64,000 nt of DNA from NCBI RefSeq assembly GCF_000321415.2, contig NC_019902.2:806001-870000 (forward strand), read 5' to 3'. A program made the translations under genes and the position numbers. A model generated the notes under the pieces. That model saw only the letters and a program-made list of their open reading frames with translations, had not been told where the DNA came from and did not search any database. Position 1 is the first letter of the stretch, and the number at the start of each line of letters is the position of its first letter. The DNA comes from Thioalkalivibrio nitratireducens DSM 14787 (GTDB taxonomy: Bacteria; Pseudomonadota; Gammaproteobacteria; Ectothiorhodospirales; Ectothiorhodospiraceae). Shown here in pieces: positions 18,486 to 28,081 of this stretch.

Positions 18486-18764
18486 GTGATCAAGAGCTTT
18501 CGGCACAAGGGTCTTCAGCGATTCTTCGAGACCGGCTCCAAGGCCGGCATCCAGAATGGGCATGCTGCAAAGCTGTCGCGCCAACTAGCTGTCCTGAACC
18601 GGGCCAGCGGCCCGCCGGACATGAATCTGCCAGGCTGGTCTTTGCACCCGCTGAAGGGCAGCTTGTCGCAGCATTGGTCCGTTTCGGTCAGCGGTAACTG
18701 GCGGCTGACCTTCAAGTTCGAAAACGGTGATGCGATCCTGGTCGATTATCAGGATTATCACTGA
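18486..18764 (+). CDS. higB: HigB/RelE-type mRNA-cleaving toxin
   Basis: 92 residues from GTG 18486. Typical HigB opening IKSFRHKGLQRFFETGSKAG followed by a strand-rich core LHPLKGSLSQHWSVSVSGNWRLTFKF and ending DYQDYH. Family members cleave ribosome-bound mRNA. No clear Shine-Dalgarno, so translation may be leaderless or weak, which would favour excess antitoxin. higA follows after 11 bases. Confidence 0.9.
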   Translation: MIKSFRHKGLQRFFETGSKAGIQNGHAAKLSRQLAVLNRASGPPDMNLPGWSLHPLKGSLSQHWSVSVSGNWRLTFKFENGDAILVDYQDYH

Positions 18765-18775
18765 GGAGAGTCACG

Positions 18776-19048
18776 ATGACGATGCACAATCCGCCGCATC
18801 CCGGAGAGATCCTGCGCGATGACGTATTGCCGACGCTGAACCTGTCGGTGACGGCTGCGGCCCGGGAATTGGGTGTCACGCGGGCGGCGCTGTCCCGTGT
18901 GCTGCACGGTCACGCGGGCATTTCGCCCGAGATGGCCTTGCGCATCGAACGCTGGCTGGGTGTGGAACGTGGCGGACGCGCCGAAGTCTGGGCGGGAATG
19001 CAGCTCGACTACGATCTCTGGCGTGCGCGCCACGGCAAGGCCGCCTAG
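18776..19048 (+). CDS. higA: HigA-type antitoxin (XRE helix-turn-helix)
   Basis: 90 residues; GAGGAG upstream. HPGEILRDDVLPTLNLSVTAAA then RELGVTRAALSRVLHGHAGIS is the HigA-type helix-turn-helix. Expected to neutralise HigB and repress the operon through the palindrome at 18459-18475. Confidence 0.92.
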   Translation: MTMHNPPHPGEILRDDVLPTLNLSVTAAARELGVTRAALSRVLHGHAGISPEMALRIERWLGVERGGRAEVWAGMQLDYDLWRARHGKAA

Positions 19049-19403
19049 CGGCAAACGGGTGCAGGGGCGTCGCCCTGCATCAGTCAGCTGATCTCACCCG
19101 ACGACATCCGCGCGAACGAGGCCGGGATCCTCGACTGGATCAGGCAGGTGGTTGCCCAAGCACGGGCGGCACCCTTTCTTGGGCCGGCAAATTCGATCAG
19201 TCACACCGCCTTCAGCCCTGAGCCGCAGCCACGAGGTGCCCGTCAGGTAACGAAACAGCATCGTGTTGCCGCCGACGGGTTGTCTCATCCCGACCCTTTC
19301 CAGACAGTCGCCGGCAACAGATCAGTACCCCCTTTGGAGTGTGAAGCCGACGCTGCCCATCCGTCGTCGTGGTCGACAGTGCCCCGCGCATTTTTCTGAA
19401 TGC
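19049..19403. other. Stretch without a recognisable gene
   Basis: Short frames such as ISPDDIRANEAGILDWIRQV (plus strand, about 19090-19150) look like a gene end but are not assignable. It borders the IS91-type remnant. Confidence 0.3.
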
Positions 19404-19871
19404 GATCGAGTACCACACGGCGGCGGGTTCTCGCTGGACGCGAGCGTGTGCATCGAGGCTGACGATCGACACGGCTTGGAACGTCTGCCGCGCTACTGCT
19501 CCCGTCCTCCTCTCGCCGCTGGAAATGATCAGTCGGGGTTCCACCGCCCCGGCAGCATCGCCATCGGTACTACGGCGTACTCGCCCCAAACTCACCGCTT
19601 CGCCCCGCCGTCACCTCTTTCGCGCCCGCGGCCATGGCGCCCGTGCTGGCACCCCACCGGGCGGTGAAAACCGCAGCGAAGGATCCGCCCGAGACGATCC
19701 GGCGGTCTCCCGCCCGCTACCTTTGGGCGATGCTGCTGGCGCGCATCTACGAGGCGTTCCCGCTGACCTGCCCGCGGTGCGGGGCCGAGATCCGGATTAT
19801 CGGCTTCGTCACCGAGGCGGTGGACGTTCGGGCCATCCTGGAGCACATCGGCGAACCCGCCACCCCGCCCC
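19404..19871 (+). pseudogene. IS91-family transposase, decayed fragment upstream of the IS21 insertion
   Basis: GGGFSLDASVCIEADDRHGL and ERLPRYCSRPPLA match the rolling-circle (Y2/HUH) IS91-type transposase, then an internal deletion shifts to VPPPRQHRHRYYGVLAPNSP, and the zinc-finger part LTCPRCGAEIRIIGFVTEAVDV follows. The gene continues in frame at 25970 if the IS21 element is removed. Non-functional: N terminus missing, internal deletion, interruption. Confidence 0.8.
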
Positions 19872-20103
19872 TGCGTATTCCGGACCAACGTGACCGCTCA
19901 TTCCGCCGGAACGTGACCGGCCATTCCGGGGCAACGTGACCAGTGATTCCGTTGGAACGTGACCGATTCCGGGCTTTTGCCCGGAATTCGCGGTCACGTT
20001 CCCGGAACGGCGGTCACGTTCCCCCGGAATCTCATTCAACTCGCTGGAATTCTTTCACTTTTCCCGGCATAACCGCGTCCTTTTCTGAACCAGGGGGTGA
20101 GCG

Positions 20104-21642
20104 GTGCCGGCAGCGAGGATTCCAATGAAGAAAATCACCGAGGTATTGCGTCTGAAACACGCCGGCGGGCTCAGCCACGCCCAGATCGGCCAGGCCTGCG
20201 GGATCTCCAAGGGTGCGGTCAGCAAGTACGTGAGTTTGGCCGCCGCCCACGGGCTGACCTGGCCCCTGCCCGCCGACCTGGACGAGGCCCGGCTGGAGGG
20301 GCTGCTGTTCCCGCCCGTGGCCAAGCCCGCGGCCTTCGCCGAGCCCGACCACTTCGGCCTCCATCAGGCGCTCAAGCGCAAGGGCGTCACCTTGCAGTTG
20401 CTGTGGAGCGAGTATGCCGCCGTGCACGGCGAGCGGGCCTACCGCTACAGCCAGTTCTGCCATCGTTACCACCAGTGGCGAGCGGCGCAGAAGCGCAGCA
20501 TGCGCCAGCATCACCGGGCGGGCGAGAAGCTGTTCATCGATTACGCCGGGCCCACGGTCGAGGTGATCGACCGCGCCACCGGCGAGATACGCCAGGCACA
20601 GGTCTTCGTCGCAGTGCTCGGGGCTTCGAGCTACACCTACGCCGAGGCCACCTGGAGCCAGTCGCTGCCGGACTGGATCGCCGCACACCAGCGCGCGCTG
20701 CGCTTCTTCGGCGGGGTGCCGCAACTGCTCGTCCCGGATAACCTGCGTGCCGCGGTCACCCAGGCCTGCCGCTACGAGCCCGGGATCAACGCCACCTACG
20801 CGGAGATGGCCGCGCACTACGGCACCGCGGTGCTGTCGGCACGGCCGTACAAGCCCAAGGACAAGGCGAAGGCCGAGGTCGGCGTGCAGGTGGTCGAGCG
20901 CTGGATCCTGGCGCGTCTGCGCCATCACACCTTCTTCGCGCTGGCCGAGGTGAACCGTGCGATCGCCGCGTTGCTGCCGGCACTCAACGAGCGTCCCTTC
21001 CAGCGGCGCAGCGAGAGCCGCAAGGACCTGTTCGAGCAGCTCGATCGTCCCGCCCTCAAGCCCTTGCCGACCACCGAGTACGTGTACGCCGAGTGGCGCA
21101 AGGCCAAGCCCGGGATCGACTACCATGTCGAGGTCGATCGGCGCTTCTACAGCGTGCCCCACGCCCTGGTGGGTCAGGTGCTGGAGCTGCGCCTGACCGC
21201 CACCACGGTCGAGGTCCTGCACAAGGGCCAGCGGGTCGCCACGCACCCCCGTACCGGCCAGGGCCGCTTCTCCACCTGCCTCGAGCACATGCCCAAGTCG
21301 CACCAGGCGCACCGCGACTGGTCACCCGGCCGGTTCCTGCGCTGGGCCCAGGACATCGGCCCGTGCACGGCCGAGGTCATCACCCGCCAGCTGGAAGGCC
21401 GGCCGCATCCCGAACACGGCTACCGCGCCTGCCTGGGGTTGCTGAACCTCGGTCGCCGGTACAGCCGTCAGCGCCTCGAGAAGGCCTGCCAGCGGGCGCT
21501 CGCGGTGCGCACCGTGAGCTACCAGAGCATCGCCTCGATCCTCAAGAACGGTCTCGACCAGCAGCCGCTCGACACGGACCGCGATGGGCAACGTGAACTG
21601 CCGTTGCACGCCAACGTCCGCGGCGCCGGTTACTACCACTGA
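20104..21642 (+). CDS. istA: IS21-family transposase IstA
   Basis: 512 residues from GTG 20104 (the family opening [20 protein letters not shown]); ATG 20125 is an alternative. Helix-turn-helix [21 protein letters not shown] at the N terminus, then the integrase core with acidic residues in [16 protein letters not shown] and [12 protein letters not shown]. The gene appears intact. Needs IstB for transposition, and that gene is broken here, so the copy cannot move without help. Confidence 0.93.
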   Translation: MPAARIPMKKITEVLRLKHAGGLSHAQIGQACGISKGAVSKYVSLAAAHGLTWPLPADLDEARLEGLLFPPVAKPAAFAEPDHFGLHQALKRKGVTLQLLWSEYAAVHGERAYRYSQFCHRYHQWRAAQKRSMRQHHRAGEKLFIDYAGPTVEVIDRATGEIRQAQVFVAVLGASSYTYAEATWSQSLPDWIAAHQRALRFFGGVPQLLVPDNLRAAVTQACRYEPGINATYAEMAAHYGTAVLSARPYKPKDKAKAEVGVQVVERWILARLRHHTFFALAEVNRAIAALLPALNERPFQRRSESRKDLFEQLDRPALKPLPTTEYVYAEWRKAKPGIDYHVEVDRRFYSVPHALVGQVLELRLTATTVEVLHKGQRVATHPRTGQGRFSTCLEHMPKSHQAHRDWSPGRFLRWAQDIGPCTAEVITRQLEGRPHPEHGYRACLGLLNLGRRYSRQRLEKACQRALAVRTVSYQSIASILKNGLDQQPLDTDRDGQRELPLHANVRGAGYYH

Positions 21643-21653
21643 GGAGACTCGCC

Positions 21654-22154
21654 ATGCTCGCACAACAGACCCTCGACCAACTGCGCCAGCTCAACCTCAC
21701 CGGCATGATCGACGCCCTGCGCCAGCAACGGGAACAGCCAGTCACCCAGGAGCTGGCCTTCGAAGAACGCCTCGCCCTGCTCTTGGAGCGGGAGATCCTG
21801 CACCGGGAGAACCGCCGCCTGGACCGCCTGCTCAAGGCGGCCCGGCTGCGGGTCCACGCCTGCATCGAGGACATCGACTATCGCCACCCGCGCGGGCTGG
21901 AGAAACCGCGGGTCGCGGCACTGGCGCAACTCGATTGGGTGCGTCAGGCCCACAACCTCTGCCTGACCGGTCCCACCGGCTGCGGCAAGACCTGGCTCGC
22001 CTGCGCCTTCGGCAATCAGGCCTGCCGGCAGGGGCTCTCGGTGCGCTACCTGCGCCTGCCGGCGCTGTTCGAGCAACTGCGCATCGCCCACGGCGACGGT
22101 TCCTACCCGCGCGTGATGCAGCAACTGCTCAAGACCGAGCTGCTGATCCTCGAC
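21654..22154 (+). pseudogene. istB: istB, 5' part (interrupted by RIT element)
   Basis: IS21 helper ATPase. The N-terminal region and Walker A GPTGCGKTW are present; the frame is cut right after LLILD, inside Walker B. The remaining 84 codons continue in frame at 25630-25884 (DWGMQKMTASQRQDL...), giving 251 residues when joined. Confidence 0.92.
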
Positions 22155-22182
22155 TTATGTGCAGCGGCCAGTTATGTGGAGT
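22149..22182. repeat. RIT left inverted repeat
   Basis: 34 bases matching the complement of 25570-25603 at about 30 positions; the shared core is CTCGACTTATGTGCAGCGG. Confidence 0.85.
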
Positions 22183-22290
22183 AGCCAGTACACGCCGCGA
22201 GTGGCAACGTATCGCCGTATCGGCACTCAACATTAATTCGGTGACCGAGGCGTACCGTGGTCTTCCACCCCAATGAACGTGGAGGCCACC

Positions 22291-23514
22291 ATGCTTACCT
22301 CACTCTTCCCCAAGTATCACCGGCGCTATCTCGAATCGCCAGTCGCCGACTGGCTCGCAGGCTTTGCCGAATGGCTGGTGTCCACCGGCTACGCGCACGA
22401 TCCGGCGCATGACCATGTCCGCAGGTTGAAGCAGGTCCTCGAAGGCCGCGGATCGGTCACGCCCGATGCCGTGTTCTCGATCGCCGAACTCACCACGATG
22501 TTTGCGGCGAGCCGCCAGCAACCCCTGTTTTCCGGAACTCGGCGCGCATTCGAACGCTTCCTCGCTGCCCGTGGCCGGCTGATCGTCGAGCCCGATTGCA
22601 ACCGGTTTGCGCCCCTTCTTGATGCGTACCGGCATCATCTGCTGGAGACGCGCGGGTTAGCTGCCAGCACGGCCAGTCAGCACTTGGCGAGCGCTGCAAC
22701 CTTTCTTGCCGAGGCCGTGCCGGCCGACGCTTCACTCCAAGAACTGTCCGCGCAGACGGTCCAACAGTTTGTCGCCGCCGCCGGGCAGCGGGTCAAGCGT
22801 CAGTCTCTCCAGCACACGATCGCCCGGTTGCGTGCCTTCCTCCGGTTCTGTCATGACCGGGGCGAACTGCGCGCGCGCCTCGACATCATCGATACGCCGC
22901 GTTGCTATCGAGACGAGTTGCCGCCGCGCGCGTTGGCTTGGCATCTCGTTCGGAAGTTGCTGCACTCGATTGACCGCTCCGATCCGCTCGGCTGCCGCGA
23001 CCACGCGATGCTCTATTTGATGGCGTATTACGGGCTACGCCCGTCCGAGGTCGTGGCCTTGACGCTGACCGCGATCGATTGGGCGAACAAAACGCTGCAC
23101 GTCGAGCAGTGCAAGACCCACGCGGTGCTTGTGCTGCCACTGTCCGACCAAGCGCTTCGCGTCCTGAAGCGCTATCTCCGGTGTGGACGACCGGGCAGCG
23201 CTCTCCCGCAACTCTTCCTGCGTGGACGCTCGCCCGCCGGTCCGATCAAGCACACGGCGTTGTGCGACGTCTATGAAAAGCGCGCGAGGCAGAGCGGATT
23301 GCCCCTACAGGGCAGTTCGTCCTACAGCCTGCGTCATGCCTTTGCGATGCGATTGCTCGAACATGGTGTCGGCATCAAGGCGATTGGTGACCTGCTCGGC
23401 CACCATACCCTGGAGAGCACCTGCGTCTATCTGAGGCTACAGACCAAGGCGCTGCGCGAGGTGGGGCTGCCGCTACCATCACTGGCGACCGCTAGGATCA
23501 GGAGCCGGGCATGA
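22291..23514 (+). CDS. Tyrosine recombinase RitA
   Basis: 407 residues. I start at ATG 22291, 7 bases after GGAGG; an ATG at 22273 is in frame. SAM-like N-terminal DNA-binding region and catalytic core: Arg in YYGLRPSEVVAL, SYSLRHAFAMRLL, and the closing GHHTLESTCVYLR with the likely nucleophile Tyr. First gene of the RIT trio; its stop overlaps the ritB start (ATGA). Confidence 0.88.
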   Translation: MLTSLFPKYHRRYLESPVADWLAGFAEWLVSTGYAHDPAHDHVRRLKQVLEGRGSVTPDAVFSIAELTTMFAASRQQPLFSGTRRAFERFLAARGRLIVEPDCNRFAPLLDAYRHHLLETRGLAASTASQHLASAATFLAEAVPADASLQELSAQTVQQFVAAAGQRVKRQSLQHTIARLRAFLRFCHDRGELRARLDIIDTPRCYRDELPPRALAWHLVRKLLHSIDRSDPLGCRDHAMLYLMAYYGLRPSEVVALTLTAIDWANKTLHVEQCKTHAVLVLPLSDQALRVLKRYLRCGRPGSALPQLFLRGRSPAGPIKHTALCDVYEKRARQSGLPLQGSSSYSLRHAFAMRLLEHGVGIKAIGDLLGHHTLESTCVYLRLQTKALREVGLPLPSLATARIRSRA

Positions 23515-24491
23515 ATGCACCCCCGCGTCCCGGCACCCCCCTCGACCCCATCGTCGACCGCTATTTGCAGTGGAAGCGCGCGCTCGGGCGTAGCTATCTC
23601 GGTGTAGAGCGAGTGCTCGTATCGCTGCTCCAGTTGATGCACGACCGCGGGGCCGCGGATATTGATCAGAACTTGTTCAACGCGTGGTGCAAGTCGTTCG
23701 CTGGGCTGACCGCTAACGTCCGGCGGAACCGCCAGCGTGAGGTGCGCAATTTCTGCCTCTATCGGCAACGCACCGAGCCGAACTGCTTCGTACCGGACAT
23801 CCATCTCTTCCCGCCGCCGTGCCCGCACTGCGCACCGGTGATCTTTGGCCCGGATGCCGTGGCCGAGATGCTCGCCATTGCTGAGCACCAACAGCCGACG
23901 CCGGGCTCGCCGCTTCTACCTGCGGTCTTGCGGCTGGCTGTCGTTCTGCTCTATAGCGCTGGCTTACGCCGGGGAGAGTTGCTGCGCCTGACCGTGGCCG
24001 ATGCCGATCCGAAAGCGGGCGTACTGCGGATTCGCGAGTCGAAATTCCACAAGTCCCGCTTCGTGCCGCTGTCGCCCGACGCTTGGCGCGAGCTTCGCGT
24101 TTATCTGCGCCAGCGGCTGGTGCCACCGTTAAGTACGTCGCCCGATTCGCCGCTGCTCTGCAACTGCAAAGGTGGCCTGCGCCCCTATACCGGCACCGGC
24201 CTGAGCCGCGGCCTGCACCTGTTGATCCGGTCCGCCAATGTCCAGAGTCCGGACGGGCGTCAGCCACGGGTTCACGACTTTCGCCACAGCTTCGCCGTGG
24301 GCGCGCTGCTGCGCTGGTATCGGCAGGGCGCCGACGTGCAGTCCAACTTGCCGAAGCTCGCGATATACATGGGGCATGTGTCGATTGTCTCGACAGCCTA
24401 CTACCTGAAGTGGATGCCGGATATCGCCGCGGCCGCCAGCGATCGCTTCGAGGCTCACTTCGGTCATCTGATCAGCGGAGGGACATCATGA
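23511..24491 (+). CDS. Tyrosine recombinase RitB
   Basis: 326 residues. Core residues: Arg in YSAGLRRGELLRL, HDFRHSFAVGALL, and GHVSIVSTAYYLKW with the nucleophile Tyr. It overlaps ritA and ritC by 4 bases each, so the trio is translationally coupled. A CxxC-containing stretch (PPPCPHCAP) precedes the catalytic domain. Confidence 0.88.
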   Translation: MNAPPRPGTPLDPIVDRYLQWKRALGRSYLGVERVLVSLLQLMHDRGAADIDQNLFNAWCKSFAGLTANVRRNRQREVRNFCLYRQRTEPNCFVPDIHLFPPPCPHCAPVIFGPDAVAEMLAIAEHQQPTPGSPLLPAVLRLAVVLLYSAGLRRGELLRLTVADADPKAGVLRIRESKFHKSRFVPLSPDAWRELRVYLRQRLVPPLSTSPDSPLLCNCKGGLRPYTGTGLSRGLHLLIRSANVQSPDGRQPRVHDFRHSFAVGALLRWYRQGADVQSNLPKLAIYMGHVSIVSTAYYLKWMPDIAAAASDRFEAHFGHLISGGTS

Positions 24492-25510
24492 AGCGCATCC
24501 GCCCCAACCAGCTCGGCTTATGCGTCGAGAAGTTCTTCCGCGAGTATCTGCCAACGCTGCGTGGCATGAGTGTGCACACCCTTCGCAGCTATCGCGACGC
24601 CTTAATCCTGTTTCTGCGGTTCGTGTCCGCGCACTGTGGCCGTCACCTTGAGGATCTCGATCTCGATGTCTTCACTGCTGAACACGTGGCGCAGTTCCTG
24701 ATGAGCCTCGAGATCGAACGCCACAACAGCATCGCCACGCGCAATACCCGGCTGGCCGCGCTGCACACTTTTGCTCGCTTCCTCGCGACCGAGTCGCCCG
24801 AGCATCTCGCTGAGATGCAGCGCGTGCTGGGGCTACCGTTTAAACGAGGCGCCAGGAACGCGCCGATCGAGTATCTGGAATCGGCGGAGACTGAAGCGGT
24901 CCTTGCGCAAATTGACCGTTCTACCGAGACGGGGCAGCGCGACTACGCACTGTTCGCACTGATGCTCAATACCGGAGCCCGCGTCCAGGAGGTGCTCGAC
25001 ATCAAGCTGAGCGATGTTCGAACTGAGCCACCATACCAAGTCCGACTGCACGGCAAAGGCGGCAAGGTGCGCATCTGCCCCATCTGGGCCTCTACAGCGA
25101 CTCTGATGCAAGCGCTGGCGCAGCACCCAGCGAGAGGTGAAACGACTGATGGACCGCTGTTCACGAACCGGCGCGGTGGCAAGCTCACACGTTTCGGCGT
25201 CCGCTATCTGCTCAACAAGTACGTCGCGGCCAGTACGGCCACCGCAAACACCTTGAAGGAAAAGCGGATCCACCCGCACTCGCTCCGCCATACCACGGCG
25301 ATTTACTTGCTCAAGGCGGGCGTCGACTTCGCGACGATCAGCCAATGGCTTGGACATTCCACACTCAACACAACGATGAAGTACGCACGCGCCGATCTGG
25401 ACTTGAAGCGCCACGCGCTTGCCCAGGTCTTTCCGGAAGCGTTGGCTCCTCCCGCCGCAAGCGGGGCTCGGACCCAAGTCGACCTGATCGGATGGCTGAG
25501 GAGGTTGTGA
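24488..25510 (+). CDS. Tyrosine recombinase RitC
   Basis: 340 residues. N-terminal core-binding domain (HTLRSYRDALILFLRF), then catalytic Arg in NTGARVQEVLDI, HPHSLRHTTAIYLLKAG and GHSTLNTTMKYARAD. Looks intact. The three recombinases are thought to act together on the element's ends; the mechanism is not established. Confidence 0.9.
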   Translation: MKRIRPNQLGLCVEKFFREYLPTLRGMSVHTLRSYRDALILFLRFVSAHCGRHLEDLDLDVFTAEHVAQFLMSLEIERHNSIATRNTRLAALHTFARFLATESPEHLAEMQRVLGLPFKRGARNAPIEYLESAETEAVLAQIDRSTETGQRDYALFALMLNTGARVQEVLDIKLSDVRTEPPYQVRLHGKGGKVRICPIWASTATLMQALAQHPARGETTDGPLFTNRRGGKLTRFGVRYLLNKYVAASTATANTLKEKRIHPHSLRHTTAIYLLKAGVDFATISQWLGHSTLNTTMKYARADLDLKRHALAQVFPEALAPPAASGARTQVDLIGWLRRL

Positions 25511-25569
25511 CGATCTTATGTGGAGTCGCCGAGGCTAAAGCCCGCGTCACACCAGAGACTGGCTGCGGG

Positions 25570-25629
25570 ACTCCACATTACTAACCGCTGCACATAAGTC
25601 GAGTAATGTTTAGCTCCACATTACTCGAC
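25570..25629. repeat. RIT right end: inverted repeat plus palindrome
   Basis: 25570-25603 is the inverted copy of the left end. 25598-25629 is GTCGAGTAATGT-8-ACATTACTCGAC, a perfect 12-bp palindrome that has no counterpart at the left end. Confidence 0.85.
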
Positions 25630-25884
25630 GACTGGGGCATGCAGAAAATGACCGCCTCGCAGCGCCAGGATCTGATGGAGGTGATCGAAGACCGCCACGG
25701 CCGCCGGGCGACCCTGATCGCCAGTCAACTGCCCACCGAGCACTGGCACGAGTACATCGGCGAAGCGACCCTCGCCGACGCCATCCTCGACCGGCTCCTG
25801 CACGGTGCGCACCGCATCGCCCTCACCGGGGAATCCATGCGCAAGCGCACCGCCCCGTTGACGGATCGTGACCGCTCCAAGTAA
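25630..25884 (+). pseudogene. istB: istB, 3' part
   Basis: 84 codons in frame with 21654-22154, starting DWGMQKMTASQRQDLMEVIE and ending LTDRDRSK. Includes the typical STLIASQ-like (ATLIASQLPTEHWHEY) and GAHRIALTGESMRK blocks. Confidence 0.92.
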
Positions 25885-25904
25885 AAAACCCGCTCCAGCG
25901 GGTT
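25883..25904 (-). terminator. Terminator at the IS21 right end, facing inward
   Basis: Read on the minus strand it is AACCCGCTGGAGCGGGTTTTTT. It would stop transcripts entering the element from its right side just before they run antisense through istB. A second copy lies in the solo end at 14682. Confidence 0.8.
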
Positions 25905-25969
25905 ACCGATGGGCAAGCCGGTCACGATCAGCGGAATCGGCGGTCACCTTCGCCGGAATGCGCAGCCCC

Positions 25970-26109
25970 TTACCGTCGGGGCGCGGGCACCGCCGGAGTG
26001 GTACGAGGACGCTACGGAGCATGCCATCGTTGCCGAGGCAGGTTCCGCTGGCGATCCCTACGCCCAGCCCGTGCCGGAGTACGAGCACGACCAGCGGGTG
26101 TCCTGGTAA
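25970..26109 (+). pseudogene. IS91-family transposase, 3' end after the IS21 insertion
   Basis: Reads TVGARAPPEWYEDATEHAI through to DPYAQPVPEYEHDQRVSW and a stop, the usual IS91-type C terminus. Joining base 19871 to 25970 restores a single frame (GEPATPPLTVGARAPPEW). Confidence 0.82.
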
Positions 26110-26258
26110 AGCAGCCCCCCTGGGCTGCCGGCCCCGCCGTTGCCAGCTTTCTACAACCCAACCCATCGCCCACCGGAAAAACCGTCTCGCCACCCCTTGG
26201 TGGGCCGATTTCGGCTGCATAGGCTGCCGACGCGGCTCCGACGGGGCTTCGTTGCGAC

Positions 26259-26534
26259 TTGACATGCCCCGGGGCGAAGGGATCTTGCGGCGAAGGCGGT
26301 TGGATTTCCTATCCTTCGCCAGATCGCTTTGCAAGCCATAACGCGAACCTCGTGGTGAACGACGATGCCGAACTGGTGGTGTGGTGCGACTACCGCAAAG
26401 CCGGCGACCAGTCGCTCGGCAAAATCGCTGGCGAGGGCGCCATCGACGTGCCGCATGTCCGCGAGGCTATAAAGCGGATCATGGAAGGCGGTGAACGAGC
26501 GTTCCAGCTACGAAAGGAAAAGTACGGATTTTAG
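26259..26534 (+). CDS. Hypothetical protein, probably a truncated gene end
   Basis: The protein-like part is NLVVNDDAELVVWCDYRKAG and then IDVPHVREAIKRIMEGGERA to KEKYGF. No family recognised. It abuts the end of the IS91 element, so the 5' end may have been lost. No good ribosome site. Confidence 0.35.
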   Translation: MTCPGAKGSCGEGGWISYPSPDRFASHNANLVVNDDAELVVWCDYRKAGDQSLGKIAGEGAIDVPHVREAIKRIMEGGERAFQLRKEKYGF

Positions 26535-26549
26535 TCGCGATGCCGCAGC

Positions 26550-28024
26550 TCAGGTGCTTCCGCAAACCAGAAGCGGATGATCTGTCACCGTCTGAATGAA
26601 GCTGTTGGTCGCGCCTATGATCGCAAGATGTTCGGCTGGAGCGACGCGGCGGGACAGGCCCGGCTGAACAATGCCCACCCTGAAGGTAACGAACTTGCGC
26701 CGCGCGCCCTTGCGCAAGGTGACCAGCTCACCTGCCGTGCCGCGTATGAACCGGGTCGGCCTGCCTCGCCGGTGCTCCGTCTCTCTTTTGACCAGGTGCT
26801 TAACGAGCGTGTTGAGGTTCCATGTCCACTTCACGGACTTCTGCGCCTGACCGCACACTTCGTAAAGGTCGCCGGCGCGCCGGCCCACGTCGGCGCCTCC
26901 CGCGTACTTGCAGTGCCAGAGATAAACCCTGATCGTGTCGGCAGTTTCTTCAATTGCCACGATGTCCGCACTCTCGCCGGTGTCGTCATCATCGATGATG
27001 AAGGTGGCGAGACCCGCTTCCAGGTGCTCTATAAAACGCTGCTGGATGGAATTGCCGCGAAGCTGGCCGTCCTTCCATCGGCTTTCTGCTGTAAGGTCGA
27101 TCCCATCCCAACCGAGTGTTTGGATCAGGTCGCGGTCATAGGTGTCCGCCAAATCCTCCCGCGGTTTGAGCAGGATGTTGCCCGCAAGCTGTGATCCGTC
27201 CGACAGCCTCACGAGCGGCGGATTCGCATTGAAGAAGGCCGCAACGTCCCAGCGCTGGCCGGCTGCCTGAACTTCCACGGCAGTCCCGCCAATGCGATTG
27301 ACGACATACGTGCTCTCGCCTTCCGCTGGAACTTGAATGGCCAATTCGAGAACGCTCTCCACGTCCTCTCCGGCTCGCAGCGCAAACCTGAATCTGTTTC
27401 CCGCATCCCACTCAAGCAGGTCGAGCTGGCAATCGTGAAAATCGTGCGAACCGCCGCCCTGCGTCGCAACCTCGAACCGGAAATTTGATGACTCGAATAG
27501 CTGGTCCGGCCAGTCCACCAATAGGGCGGGGACATCCGGCAGCTCGTTCACCGCCGAGGGTACGAGGGTGTATTTGAGAAAGTCGTTCGGCTGCGCGTCG
27601 GCGTTCGTCAGCTTGACGCGGATTTCATCACACCAGCTCCGCCAGTGCGCGAGCGAACCGGACGACATCGACCAGATTTTTCCCTTGCGTGAGCACCCGA
27701 CCGTCCGCCGCCTGCCCTCCTCGTAGCCGACGCCGGTGACATTTGACTTCATTTTGTCCTGTTGGAGGACGGGGTCGATCGCATTGCGCACGTCGAGGCC
27801 TGCGAACATCTGGTAACGGACGTTCTTGCTCCGGCTCGACAATCCGACGCTGTGAAGGATTAGGCGTTTGAGTCCACCAAAGGACTTGAACACCTCTTCG
27901 CCGTGAATCAGGATAGGCTCATGCGAAATGGCCTTTGCGAGTCCTTCGGTTGCGTTACCCTTGCGCGAAGAGTGGATGTAAAGTAGTTTCTGCTTGGGAT
28001 CGAAATAGGCGATGTACAAGTCCC
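26550..28024 (-). pseudogene. Helicase-nuclease, 3' part (after the IS66 insertion)
   Basis: About 488 codons that continue the helicase at 30435-32264. Ahead of the stop it has TFIIDDDDTGESADIVAIEE, then RVYLWHCKYA and DLYEVCGQAQKSVKW. The D...HCK pattern resembles a PD-(D/E)XK-type nuclease core, which is an inference. If the IS66 element is removed the frames join as DSWDL-YIAYFDPKQ. A few hundred residues upstream (26-410) are not assignable. Confidence 0.7.
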
Positions 28025-28081
28025 GTATGACTTTAGCTGCCTGAAACGGTTGGCGCCGGATGCGCCGAGGGGTGGGGTGTC

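Larger units (their letters stand above)
22155..25629 (+). mobile_element. RIT element (recombinase in trio) inserted in istB
   Basis: 3475 bases between two copies of CTCGAC (22149-22154 and 25624-25629). Three tyrosine recombinase genes overlap by 4 bases each, which defines RIT elements. Near-identical inverted ends: CTCGACTTATGTGCAGCGG at 22149 onward and its complement ending at 25603. The right side has a further 26 bases with a perfect 12-bp palindrome (25598-25629). Confidence 0.9.
19872..25964 (+). mobile_element. IS21-family insertion sequence, itself interrupted by a RIT element
   Basis: Ends are TGCGTATTCCGG (left) and CCGGAATGCGCA (right), flanked by GCCCC at 19867-19871 and 25965-25969 (5-bp target duplication). 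Without the RIT element it would be 2618 bases. Repeated AACGTGACCG/ATTCCG units, four direct and two inverted at 19884-20033, and two at the right end, are the multiple transposase-binding sites usual for IS21. Carries istA and a split istB. Confidence 0.92.
19404..26128 (+). mobile_element. Decayed IS91-family element, split by an IS21-family element
   Basis: The 3' half of an IS91-type transposase gene lies at 19404-19871 and resumes at 25970-26109. Between them sits the IS21-family element with a GCCCC duplication. After the stop (26109), GCAGCCC-CCCT-GGGCTGC (26111-26128) forms a hairpin that may be the element's terminal structure. The left end is not identified. Confidence 0.75.

Noticed and set aside
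22155-25629. Integron or phage integrase module
   Set aside because: Three overlapping recombinases within inverted repeats define a RIT element; there is no attC array and no phage gene.
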